Source: JBCCGG01 sp039029395 (GTDB lineage: Bacteria > Pseudomonadota > Alphaproteobacteria > Kiloniellales > JAKSDN01). Taken from it: a DNA stretch of 48,240 bases. The notes under the pieces were generated by a model. The model did not search any database. It worked only from the letters and a program-made list of their open reading frames with translations, and had not been told where the DNA came from. Every line of letters begins with the position of its first letter. Within the stretch, counting starts at the first letter, position 1. Shown one piece after another: positions 7,369-14,172 of this stretch. The translations under genes and the position numbers were made by a program. The DNA lies in contig JBCCGG010000046.1 of the NCBI GenBank assembly GCA_039029395.1, forward strand, positions 1-48,240, given 5' to 3'.

Positions 7369-8583
7369 ATGACCAAGGAGCAAGCTTTGCCCAAAGACAG
7401 CCACAACGGGCTGCCAACGAACGTCGAGCGGGGGACGCTCCGTCGGGAGCGCTTGGCGCGCCTTAAGGCGGAGATCGTCAAAGCTGACTGCGCGGCCGGG
7501 GTGTTTCTGGACCCGATCAACATCCGCTATGCCACCGACGTCTCCAACATGCAGGTCTGGTGCCTGCACAACCCGGTGCGCTACAGCTACGTGGCCGCCG
7601 ACGGTCCGGTGCTGCACTTCGAGTTTCCGAGCTGCAACCACTTGGCCGAGGGCATCGAGACAATCGACGAGGTGCGCCCGGCCCAAGCCGCGACCTACTT
7701 GATGGCCGGGCCGGAAGTCGCAGCGCGCGCCAAGGCCTGGGCCGCCGAGCTCGCCGACTTGGTGCGCCAGCACGGCGGCGGCAACCGGCGCCTCGCGGTC
7801 GACCGCCTGGACTGGACGAGTTATCTGGCGCTTCAGGATCATGGCATCGAGGCCGTCGACGGCCAGGCCGTGGCCGAGCAGGCCCGGCGCATCAAAACCC
7901 CCCAGGAGCTGGTGGCCATCCGCGAATCGGTCGCCGCCTGCGAGGCGGCGGTCGAAACCATGCGCGCGGCGATTCGACCCGGCCTGACCGAGCAGCAGGT
8001 CTGGTCAGTGCTGCACCGGGAGAACATTTCTGGCGGCGGAGAGTGGATCGAGACCCGGCTGCTTGCCTCGGGCCCGCGCACCAACCCCTGGTACCAGGAG
8101 TGCAGCGAGCGGGTGATCGAGCCCGGCGACCTGGTGGCGCTCGACACCGACCTGATCGGCCGCCACGGCTATTGCAGCGACATTTCGCGCACCTGGCGAG
8201 CCGGGGAGGGTAGGGCGAGCGATCGCCAGCGGCGCACCTACGCTCAAGCCAGGGCTCACCTGGAGCGCCTGATGGAGGTGATTCGGCCGGGGCTCAGCCT
8301 GGACGAGATCGCCGGGCAGGTCGGCGATCCGCCCGAGGATTACCATGTCTACAGCTGCCTGCTGCATGGCATCGGTTTGTGCGATGAGTACCCGGTTGCC
8401 TTCTGGCGCAATCAGGCCGAGCGATACCAGGCAGTGCTGGAACCCGGCATGACGATCTGCGTCGAGAGCTACTTCGGACCGCGCCACGGCGGCGAAGGCG
8501 TCAAGCTGGAGCAGCAGGTACTGGTCACCGAGAACGGCCTGGAGACCCTCAGTCGGCTGCCCTTCGAGGAGGATTGGATGTGA
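7369..8583 (+). CDS. M24-fold hydrolase/lyase, closely DddP-like (candidate DMSP lyase)
   Basis: This 404-residue protein belongs to the M24 family. Two stretches strongly resemble the DMSP lyase DddP as I recall it: NIRYATDVSNMQVW (51-64) and GGEWIETRLLASGPRTNPW (223-241). Every metal ligand known in DddP has a counterpart with matching spacing: Asp259, Asp261, Asp271, His333, Glu366, Glu381. The DddP active-site pair Tyr366/Asp377 corresponds to Tyr328 and Asp339 (VYSCLLHGIGLCDE). The family also contains uncharacterised Xaa-Pro peptidase-like proteins that share these stretches, so activity is not proven. ATG 7369 has a weak ribosome site; TTG 7387 follows AAGGAG and may be the true start. 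The stop overlaps the cytosine deaminase start, so the two genes are coupled. Confidence 0.75.
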   Translation: MTKEQALPKDSHNGLPTNVERGTLRRERLARLKAEIVKADCAAGVFLDPINIRYATDVSNMQVWCLHNPVRYSYVAADGPVLHFEFPSCNHLAEGIETIDEVRPAQAATYLMAGPEVAARAKAWAAELADLVRQHGGGNRRLAVDRLDWTSYLALQDHGIEAVDGQAVAEQARRIKTPQELVAIRESVAACEAAVETMRAAIRPGLTEQQVWSVLHRENISGGGEWIETRLLASGPRTNPWYQECSERVIEPGDLVALDTDLIGRHGYCSDISRTWRAGEGRASDRQRRTYAQARAHLERLMEVIRPGLSLDEIAGQVGDPPEDYHVYSCLLHGIGLCDEYPVAFWRNQAERYQAVLEPGMTICVESYFGPRHGGEGVKLEQQVLVTENGLETLSRLPFEEDWM

Positions 8584-9881
8584 GCGCCATGGATCTGATC
8601 GTGCGCCGGGCCCGCCTGCCGGATGGCCGGGCCGAGATGGACATCGCCATTAAGGACGGCCGCATCGTTGCCGTCGAGCCAGCGCTGCAGGCCGAAGCGG
8701 CCCGTGAGATCGACGCCGCCGGCCATTTGGTCGCGCCGCCCTTCGTCGATTCCCACTTCCATATGGATTCCACCCTGACCGCCGGAAACCCGCGCCATAA
8801 CGAGAGCGGCACCTTGTTGGAAGGCATCCGGATTTGGGGCGAGCTCAAGCCCGATCTGACCCAGGAAAAGATTTTCGAGCGAGCCATGTCCTATTGCGAC
8901 ATGGCTGTCGCCCGGGGCTTGCTGGCAATCCGCAGCCACGTGGACGTCTGCGACCCCCGCCTGCTCGCGGTCGACGCCCTGCTCGAGGTGCGCAAACAGG
9001 TCGCGCCTTACCTAGACCTGCAATTGGTCGCCTTTCCCCAGGACGGATTTCTGCGCGCGCCCCAGGCCAAGGATCTCTTGGCCGAGGCGCTCAGGCGCGG
9101 CGTCGACGTGGTCGGCGGCATCCCGCATTTCGAACGCACCCAGGCTGACGGCGCGGAGGCCGTCAAGCAGCTCTGCGAGATCGCGGCGGAGCGGAGCTTG
9201 CCCGTAGACATGCACTGCGACGAGTCGGACGATCCCCACGCGCGCTTCGTAGAGAATCTGGCCTACGAAACGCGGCGGCTGGGTCTGCAAGGGCGGGTGA
9301 CCGGCTCCCACCTGACCTCGATGCACTCCATGGACAACTACTACTTCACCAAACTGATCCATCTGATGGTCGAGGCCGAGCTGAAGGTCATCGCCAATCC
9401 GCTCATCAACGTCACTCTACAGGGCCGCCAGGATACCTACCCCAAACGCCGGGGCTTGACCCGGGTGCCCGAGCTGATGGGTGCGGGCCTGCGGGTCGCC
9501 ATGGGCCACGATTGCGTGATGGACCCTTGGTATGCCTTGGGCTCGGGCGACATGCTCGAGGTTGCCCATATGGGCGCTCACGTGGCCCACATGACCGGGC
9601 GCGCCGAGATCGAGGCCTGTTTCGCGGCGGTGACTGAAACCCCGGCGCGCATCCTCGAGCTCGAAGGTTACGGCCTGGCGCCTGGCTGCCATGGCGATCT
9701 AGTGGTGCTCGAGGCGGCCGATCCGGTCGACGCGGTGCGCCTGCGCGGGGCCCGCTTGGCGGTCGTGCGCCGGGGCCGGGTGGTCGCCGAGAGCCCGCCG
9801 ACTGCGGCCAAGCTCGACCTACCCGGCCGACCGGGAGAGGTGCGTTTCACCGGCCACGACCAACCGTCCCAAACACCTTAA
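8580..9881 (+). CDS. codA: Cytosine deaminase-like amidohydrolase (CodA family)
   Basis: This 433-residue protein starts at GTG 8580, six bases behind GAGGAGGA and overlapping the previous stop (GTGA); ATG 8589 is an alternative. It deaminates cytosine, or a related amino-heterocycle, to the oxo form. It aligns along its length with E. coli CodA as recalled. Metal and catalytic residues present: His59 and His61 (SHFHMD), Gln154 (FPQDG), His212 and Glu215 (HCDESD), His244 (GSHLTSMHS) and Asp311 (GHDCVMDPW). The residue after the metal Asp, E. coli Asp314, is Cys312 here, which may alter substrate choice. Creatinine deaminases are relatives, and creatinase is nearby, so that activity is an alternative. 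If it acts on cytosine, its product uracil feeds the URC operon upstream. Confidence 0.85.
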   Translation: MSAMDLIVRRARLPDGRAEMDIAIKDGRIVAVEPALQAEAAREIDAAGHLVAPPFVDSHFHMDSTLTAGNPRHNESGTLLEGIRIWGELKPDLTQEKIFERAMSYCDMAVARGLLAIRSHVDVCDPRLLAVDALLEVRKQVAPYLDLQLVAFPQDGFLRAPQAKDLLAEALRRGVDVVGGIPHFERTQADGAEAVKQLCEIAAERSLPVDMHCDESDDPHARFVENLAYETRRLGLQGRVTGSHLTSMHSMDNYYFTKLIHLMVEAELKVIANPLINVTLQGRQDTYPKRRGLTRVPELMGAGLRVAMGHDCVMDPWYALGSGDMLEVAHMGAHVAHMTGRAEIEACFAAVTETPARILELEGYGLAPGCHGDLVVLEAADPVDAVRLRGARLAVVRRGRVVAESPPTAAKLDLPGRPGEVRFTGHDQPSQTP

Positions 9882-9894
9882 GAAAGTGACAGCC

Positions 9895-10662
9895 ATGACG
9901 ACACAGAGCGACCAAGCCCACGCCTTTCACGCCCTCCACAAGAAAGGTGAACCCGTCGTGCTGTTCAACGTTTGGGATCCGGGCAGCGCCAAGGCGGTGG
10001 CCAAGGCCGGCGCCCGGGCCATCGCGACCGGCAGCGCGCCGGTAGCCATGGCCCACGGTTTTGTCGACGGCGAGCAGATTCCCTTGGACCTCGCGCTCGA
10101 CAATATCAGGCGCATCGTGGCCGCGGTTGACCTGCCGGTGACCGCCGATCTGGAGGGCGGCTATGGCGTGGCGCCGGAGATCGTCGCCGAGACGGTCTCC
10201 AGGGCGCTTGCCGCCGGAGCCATTGGCTTCAACTTCGAGGATCAGGTGGTCGGCGGAACGGGCCTGCACGAAATTGACGTTCAGGCGGCCCGAGTCGCCG
10301 CGGCCCGGGCCGCAGCAGAGGACGCCGGCGTGCCGGCCTACATCAACGCCCGCACCGATATCTTTTTGAAGACCAAGCCCGAGACCCACGATCAAGCTAT
10401 GCTCGACCAAGCCATCGAGCGGGCCCAGGCCTTTGCCCAATCCGGGGCCAGCGGCTTTTTTGCGCCCGCCTTGGCGGACGAAGGGCTAATCGGCAAGCTG
10501 TGCGAGGCCTGCCCCCTGCCGGTCAACATCATCGCCCTGCCGAACGTGCCGCCGGCCGAGACCCTGGCAAGCCTGGGGGTCGCCCGAATCAGCTACGGAC
10601 CCGTGCCCTATCGACGCATGATCCAATGGCTTGAAGAGGCAGCCCGAGAGGCGCTCAATTAG
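9895..10662 (+). CDS. PEP mutase/isocitrate lyase superfamily protein
   Basis: This 255-residue TIM-barrel protein starts at ATG 9895; GTG 9886 is an alternative. Family motifs seen: LFNVWDPGSAKAV near 22-34, the metal-binding ADLEGGYG at 84-91, NFEDQ near 113-117 and INARTDIF near 142-149. Members make or break C-C or P-C bonds next to a carboxylate (methylisocitrate lyase, oxaloacetate decarboxylase, PEP mutase, carboxyPEP mutase). The catalytic-loop signature of true isocitrate lyase (KKCGH) is absent. It starts 13 bases after the cytosine deaminase gene and is probably in the same operon. A role with a three-carbon product of pyrimidine catabolism is conceivable but unsupported. It is convergent with the Sel1 gene, 3 bases away. 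Confidence 0.8.
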   Translation: MTTQSDQAHAFHALHKKGEPVVLFNVWDPGSAKAVAKAGARAIATGSAPVAMAHGFVDGEQIPLDLALDNIRRIVAAVDLPVTADLEGGYGVAPEIVAETVSRALAAGAIGFNFEDQVVGGTGLHEIDVQAARVAAARAAAEDAGVPAYINARTDIFLKTKPETHDQAMLDQAIERAQAFAQSGASGFFAPALADEGLIGKLCEACPLPVNIIALPNVPPAETLASLGVARISYGPVPYRRMIQWLEEAAREALN

Positions 10663-10665
10663 GCG

Positions 10666-11169
10666 TCAGTTTTTTTTCGGCTTCCAAGCCTTCGCCCGCC
10701 GTTCGGCCTTGGCGCGCTCATTGTCGCTGAGCTGGGCCGAGATTTGATCCCGGAAGCGGGCCGCCTGGCTCGGGTCCGGGTTGGCCCATTCGCCGCCGGG
10801 CGCCGCCTGGTAGGTGTCGGCCGCGACATAGAACCACTTGTAGGCCTCGATGAAGTCCTTCTTTACGCCGCTGCCTTGGGCGTACATATGGCCCAGATTG
10901 AACTGGGCATCGCCGTCGCCTCGGTCGGCCGCCTTGCGGAACCACTTGGCCGCCTCGGCGAAGTCCTGGGGCACGCCTTCGCCACGCAGATAGAGCACCG
11001 CGATCTGGTACTGGGAGGGGACGTCACCCTCTTCGGCGAGGGGCAACCACTCGGCCAGAGCCTTGTCGAAGTCGAGCTGGGAATAAGCTTCAAGCCCTTC
11101 ACGGAAGCCGGCGCCGGCGGGCTGAGCCATGGCCCAGAAGAGCAGGGCGATCAAGATCACGCGCTTCAT
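10666..11169 (-). CDS. Sel1-repeat (TPR-like) periplasmic protein
   Basis: This 167-residue protein has a signal peptide (MKRVILIALLFWAMAQPAGA, cleavage near 20). At least two Sel1 repeats follow: residues about 47-82 (AVLYLRGEGVPQDFAEAAKW) and 83-118 (LGHMYAQGSGVKKDFIEAY), both with the typical G-x-G-V-x-x-D-x-x-x-A pattern. The C-terminus is a lysine/arginine-rich tail. Such proteins are scaffolds for protein-protein contacts in the cell envelope. It has its own promoter region, since it diverges from the PAS gene across 203 bases. No partner is suggested by the neighbours. Confidence 0.8.
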   Translation of the reverse strand: MKRVILIALLFWAMAQPAGAGFREGLEAYSQLDFDKALAEWLPLAEEGDVPSQYQIAVLYLRGEGVPQDFAEAAKWFRKAADRGDGDAQFNLGHMYAQGSGVKKDFIEAYKWFYVAADTYQAAPGGEWANPDPSQAARFRDQISAQLSDNERAKAERRAKAWKPKKN

Positions 11170-11372
11170 AACGAACCTCGAGATGAATGTCTGCCGTACT
11201 GTAGACGCAAAGCAGTTTACCAGATCTTAACCTTAGCGGGGCGGTTCCGAATAATCGGCCTGGTGACAAACTGTTAATCATAGTCTTTCAGCGGGCGTAA
11301 AGGATCTTCGCGTAGGCTCCGATCCGTCAAGTAGGCCGCGAGCGCCCAGGTAGGGCGCACCTTTCCTTGGGC

Positions 11373-12026
11373 ATGGAAGCAGCATTGAAAACGATCATGC
11401 CCACCTCAAGCCAATCAGATCCCACAAGCTTCGGCGCCGAGCAATCGCGTGACCTCTCCGCACTGAGCGGCCGTGCGCCCGCTCTAGCGCTGGAGTCTCG
11501 CATCGAAGTCTACAAGACGTCGCCGGAGATGTTCACGAGCCAGAAGCTGCAGGCCCTCTACGACCATTGGGAGGGTCTACGCAGCGGCCATGCCATTCCT
11601 AGAAGCCGAGATCTTTCGCCGATCAATGTGGGATTCATTCTAGGCCAAATCACGCTGGTCGACGTGCTGAGCGGTCCGCTGAACTTTTATTACCGCTTGA
11701 TCGGCACACGCATCGAGGAGCTTGGCCGCCACGGCGACCAGGGCAAGACGGTCGATCAGATCAGACCCGCCTGTTACCGCCAGCTTTGCCGCGACGCCTA
11801 CCATGAGGCGGTCGAGACCGCAGCCCCCTTGTGCCTGCGAATCTGTCGGCGCCAATCCGACGGCGAGGTCGGCTACGAGCGCATGATACTGCCCTTTGGC
11901 GGCGACGAGGGGCGCGTCGTCACGCTGCTCGACGCACTGGACTGGGCGCCAGGCGTGCAGATCGAGCTGCAGCGCTTGCGGCTCTTGCCCTCGGCCAACG
12001 TGCCGGTCGACATGGTTTTCTCCTAG
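11373..12026 (+). CDS. PAS-domain protein of the alphaproteobacterial single-PAS family
   Basis: The protein has 217 residues, starting at ATG 11373 (ATG 11397 possible; neither has a clear ribosome site). The central part LQALYDHWEGLRSGHAIPRS followed by DLSPINVGFILGQITLVDV (about 53-91) and NFYYRLIGTRIEELGRHGDQG (96-116) is the pattern of a PAS family common in Rhodospirillales genomes: a W..LR.G..IPRR opening, then a PAS core with the YRLIGT strand. There is no kinase, cyclase or DNA-binding domain, so it is probably a stand-alone sensor or adaptor. It has no signal peptide. The ligand is unknown. A stem-loop 22 bases after the stop probably ends the transcript. Confidence 0.7.
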   Translation: MEAALKTIMPTSSQSDPTSFGAEQSRDLSALSGRAPALALESRIEVYKTSPEMFTSQKLQALYDHWEGLRSGHAIPRSRDLSPINVGFILGQITLVDVLSGPLNFYYRLIGTRIEELGRHGDQGKTVDQIRPACYRQLCRDAYHEAVETAAPLCLRICRRQSDGEVGYERMILPFGGDEGRVVTLLDALDWAPGVQIELQRLRLLPSANVPVDMVFS

Positions 12027-12047
12027 CGCTTGCCCCACAAAGCAGAA

Positions 12048-12077
12048 CGGGCCCGGTCCTTCCCTGGACCGAGCCCG
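12048..12077. terminator. Shared stem-loop between two convergent genes
   Basis: CGGGC-C-CGGTCC at 12048-12059 pairs with GGACCG-A-GCCCG at 12066-12077, leaving a 6-base loop and one internal C/A mismatch. It lies downstream of the PAS gene on the plus strand and of the 25-residue ORF on the minus strand. On the minus strand a T-rich stretch (TTCTGCTTT) follows the stem. There is no proper T-run on the plus strand. It is probably a terminator for the minus-strand gene and possibly for both. Confidence 0.55.
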
Positions 12078-12110
12078 ATCTCACCGCACCTTGAGCAGTG
12101 ATTTGGTCGG

Positions 12111-12188
12111 CTAAAGCAAGACAACCACCAGGCTGAGCAGTCCGATGGCGCAAACCTGGGCCATGCCCAAAGTGTTGAACGTGCTCAT
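12111..12188 (-). CDS. 25-residue hydrophobic membrane peptide
   Basis: A short ORF starts at ATG 12188 and ends with TAG at 12111-12113, giving 25 residues, MSTFNTLGMAQVCAIGLLSL followed by VVVLL. It is preceded by a perfect AAGGAGG ribosome site (12194-12200) at ideal distance, which is stronger than that of most genes in this window. Residues 9-25 could form one membrane helix. A stem-loop terminator follows at 12048-12077, and 142 bases of leader lie upstream. The combination of strong ribosome site, start, hydrophobic span and terminator supports a real small protein. Function is unknown. Confidence 0.5.
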   Translation of the reverse strand: MSTFNTLGMAQVCAIGLLSLVVVLL

Positions 12189-12330
12189 TAGAACCTCCTT
12201 AGTCCCGGCCCGCGGCGCCGTTGCGTCGCGACCTTTTACCGAAGCCTGAAGTTGGCACCGGGGGCGGCCGGCGACCAATGCATTTTTTGCCGATCTGACA
12301 AGCGCTTGGGGTATATCCGGCTGAACTTGT

Positions 12331-13434
12331 TTAGAGCTTGGCGATGGTCATGAAGGCATGCACGTAATCCATGGCATGGCCATCGGGCGCCTCGCGCACC
12401 AGGTCCTCGTAGCGGGCGTAGTAGCTGTCGATCAGGCGCTGGCGCTCCTCGGCTGGCCGGCTCTGCGCGAGACCGGCATGAAAGGTGCTCTCGGTCCAGG
12501 ACCGAAGTGTCGGGACGTAGGCCTTGGCGAAGCGCGCGGCGTCTCCATGGCGCCTGAAATCGGCGGCATAGGGGCAGGGCGTGACTCTTGTTTCCATGTG
12601 CTCGAGCCGCAGCCCAGCCTGATGGACCGGGTTTTCCTCGTCTTGCAAGGGGGCGGCAAACTCCTCGACGGCTTTGTAGTACTGCGGCAGCGTCATGGCC
12701 AGGTACTCAGCCTGCTCGATCCGGCCGTCGGCTAGGCACTCCCGCCAGATCCGGTTGAAGGTATCGAACATGTCGACGCCCTCGGTGTGGCCCAGATAGC
12801 GTCCCGACTCGTCACGGCAGAAGTTGGCGATCACCAGGCGGCCGCCCGGCGCCAGCTCGCGCGCCCGGTGTAGTAGAATGGTCTGCCAATCGGCATTGCC
12901 CTGTGCTGCAAAGGCGGCCAGTTCCGCGCCGCTGGCGCCAACCGCCTGGACGTGATCGGAGATGTCGCACGGCTTGTGGGAGAGCCAATGCATCGCGGTG
13001 GCGGAGAACCCCAGGTCCAAAGTGCCGGCCGGTAGAATCTGGTCATAGAACGAAGTGGCCGAGGCGAAGAGGTGCAGATCACTCTGTCGTTCGGTGCGGG
13101 ATGCGAGGCCATCTTGATTCTCAACAATATTAAATAACGCATTGTAATCGTTACGAAGTTGATCTGTGTAATAAACCGCAATAGGGCGTTGGGGGTTGGC
13201 CCTGCCCAGCGTGTTCACGGCCTGCGCCACGAGGTCCAGGGACGTGCCGCCGTCGGCGCAGCCCATGTCTGCCAGGACGAAGGGTCGCTCGACCCAGAGA
13301 TCCATCTGGCCGATCGCATCAAGCGCGAGCGGCATAGCGCTGTCGATCACGTCCTTGGCGCCGATCGTGGCCAAGGAGTAGTAGCCGCCGCCCTTCATGG
13401 CCATGTCGCTGGCCGCGGTTTTAGCCTCCGACAT
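12331..13434 (-). CDS. SABATH-family (salicylate/jasmonate-type) carboxyl methyltransferase
   Basis: The protein has 367 residues. It shows the SABATH arrangement known mainly from plants: MKGGGYYS at 13-20 (the SAM/substrate entry motif), ADMGCADGGTS at 55-65 (SAM motif I), and FSATAMHWLS near 143-152, matching the plant SSYSLQWLS substrate pocket. Plant members methylate carboxyl groups or ring nitrogens of small acids such as salicylate, jasmonate or indole acetate. The bacterial substrate is unknown. It has no signal peptide. A small membrane-protein gene lies 27 bases upstream on the same strand. Family membership rests on three ordered motifs and full length; the reaction is inferred. 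Confidence 0.75.
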   Translation of the reverse strand: MSEAKTAASDMAMKGGGYYSLATIGAKDVIDSAMPLALDAIGQMDLWVERPFVLADMGCADGGTSLDLVAQAVNTLGRANPQRPIAVYYTDQLRNDYNALFNIVENQDGLASRTERQSDLHLFASATSFYDQILPAGTLDLGFSATAMHWLSHKPCDISDHVQAVGASGAELAAFAAQGNADWQTILLHRARELAPGGRLVIANFCRDESGRYLGHTEGVDMFDTFNRIWRECLADGRIEQAEYLAMTLPQYYKAVEEFAAPLQDEENPVHQAGLRLEHMETRVTPCPYAADFRRHGDAARFAKAYVPTLRSWTESTFHAGLAQSRPAEERQRLIDSYYARYEDLVREAPDGHAMDYVHAFMTIAKL

Positions 13435-13461
13435 TCTGCGGTTTCCTTCCCAATTGCCTCG

Positions 13462-13683
13462 CTATTGACCCACGTCGTCGTCGTGACCGTGACGGTTGGA
13501 GTAGAACACCAGGAACATCAACCCGCCGCCTAGGGCCAGGCTGAAAAATGCACCAAGTCCGAGGGCGATGTAGCCGTGGATGCTCATCTCCACGTCGCCC
13601 AACTGGTACCAGATGGCGGCGGCGACGCCTGCGCTAGCAATCAGCAGGCCGACTAGGATGGCGATGGTCACGAGGGTCTTCAT
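13462..13683 (-). CDS. Small two-helix membrane protein
   Basis: The protein has 73 residues with two hydrophobic segments, about 5-26 and 38-60, joined by a short polar loop (YQLGDVEMSIHG), and a His/Asp-rich tail (NRHGHDDDVGQ) that could bind metal. I do not recognise a named family. Similar short two-helix proteins are common in alphaproteobacteria as uncharacterised membrane proteins. It lies 27 bases upstream of the SABATH gene on the same strand and may share its transcript. Confidence 0.6.
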   Translation of the reverse strand: MKTLVTIAILVGLLIASAGVAAAIWYQLGDVEMSIHGYIALGLGAFFSLALGGGLMFLVFYSNRHGHDDDVGQ

Positions 13684-13733
13684 GGCGCCAACACTTTAGC
13701 CGGCCGCGGCCGGACATGGGCAAAAGATTTCCG

Positions 13734-13761
13734 TTGCCCTTTGAATGGCAGACGCTATAAC
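13734..13761 (+). promoter_or_regulatory. Predicted sigma-70 promoter for the tRNA-Leu pair
   Basis: TTGCCC at 13734-13739 and TATAAC at 13756-13761 are separated by 16 bases. The -10 element ends 35 bases before the first tRNA, a suitable distance for a short leader. There is no other gene between it and the tRNAs. Confidence 0.5.
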
Positions 13762-13796
13762 TCCCGCCTCGTACCTTCGGACGGCTTGACGATCTC

Positions 13797-13883
13797 GCGG
13801 CTGTGGCGGAATTGGTAGACGCGCAGCGTTGAGGGCGCTGTGGGGGCGACCCCGTGGAGGTTCAAGTCCTCTCAGCCGCACCA
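13797..13883 (+). tRNA. tRNA-Leu (anticodon GAG)
   Basis: This 87-base class II tRNA has its 3' CCA encoded (13881-13883). The acceptor stem GCGGCTG pairs with CAGCCGC. The D-arm contains TGGCGGAATTGGTAGACGC. The anticodon stem CAGCG/CGCTG encloses the loop TTGAGGG (anticodon GAG), a long variable arm follows, and the T-arm is GAGGTTCAAGTCCTC. It reads CUC/CUU codons. Confidence 0.95.
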
Positions 13884-13926
13884 ATCGGCTTGCTCCGTTC
13901 CGAGGCTACGCAGATTTTGGTGCCCC

Positions 13927-14013
13927 GCGGCTGTGGCGGAATTGGTAGACGCGCTAGCTTCAGGTGCTAGTTCTCGCAAGGGAGTGGAGGTTCGAGTCCT
14001 CTCAGCCGCACCA
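13927..14013 (+). tRNA. tRNA-Leu (anticodon CAG)
   Basis: This 87-base class II tRNA has an encoded CCA (14011-14013) and the same acceptor stem and D-arm as the preceding tRNA. The anticodon stem CTAGC/GCTAG encloses TTCAGGT (anticodon CAG). The variable arm is TTCTCGCAAGGGAG. It reads CUG, a favoured Leu codon in this GC-rich genome. It lies 43 bases after the GAG isoacceptor and is probably co-transcribed with it. Confidence 0.95.
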
Positions 14014-14172
14014 AACTTCTCGTTTAATTTCAAACATCTATGAATCTACCGCGACACATGATTACGTGCGGGGGCAGGGGCGCCGGGCGATCGGCTTTGG
14101 TGTCGTTGGGGCTTGTGCTTGAGGTCATAGGAAGCTACCGCTCAAGGCTAGCACGTGGGGGGAGATCGCATC

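Noticed and set aside
5523..8583. Both M24 proteins as Xaa-Pro aminopeptidases
   Set aside because: The first lacks metal ligands and matches creatinase. The second has DddP-specific active-site residues.
10670..10680. Run of eight T after the PEP-mutase-family gene as a terminator
   Set aside because: No stable stem precedes it, and it lies within the 3' end of the convergent Sel1 gene, where it encodes the lysine-rich C-terminus on the other strand.
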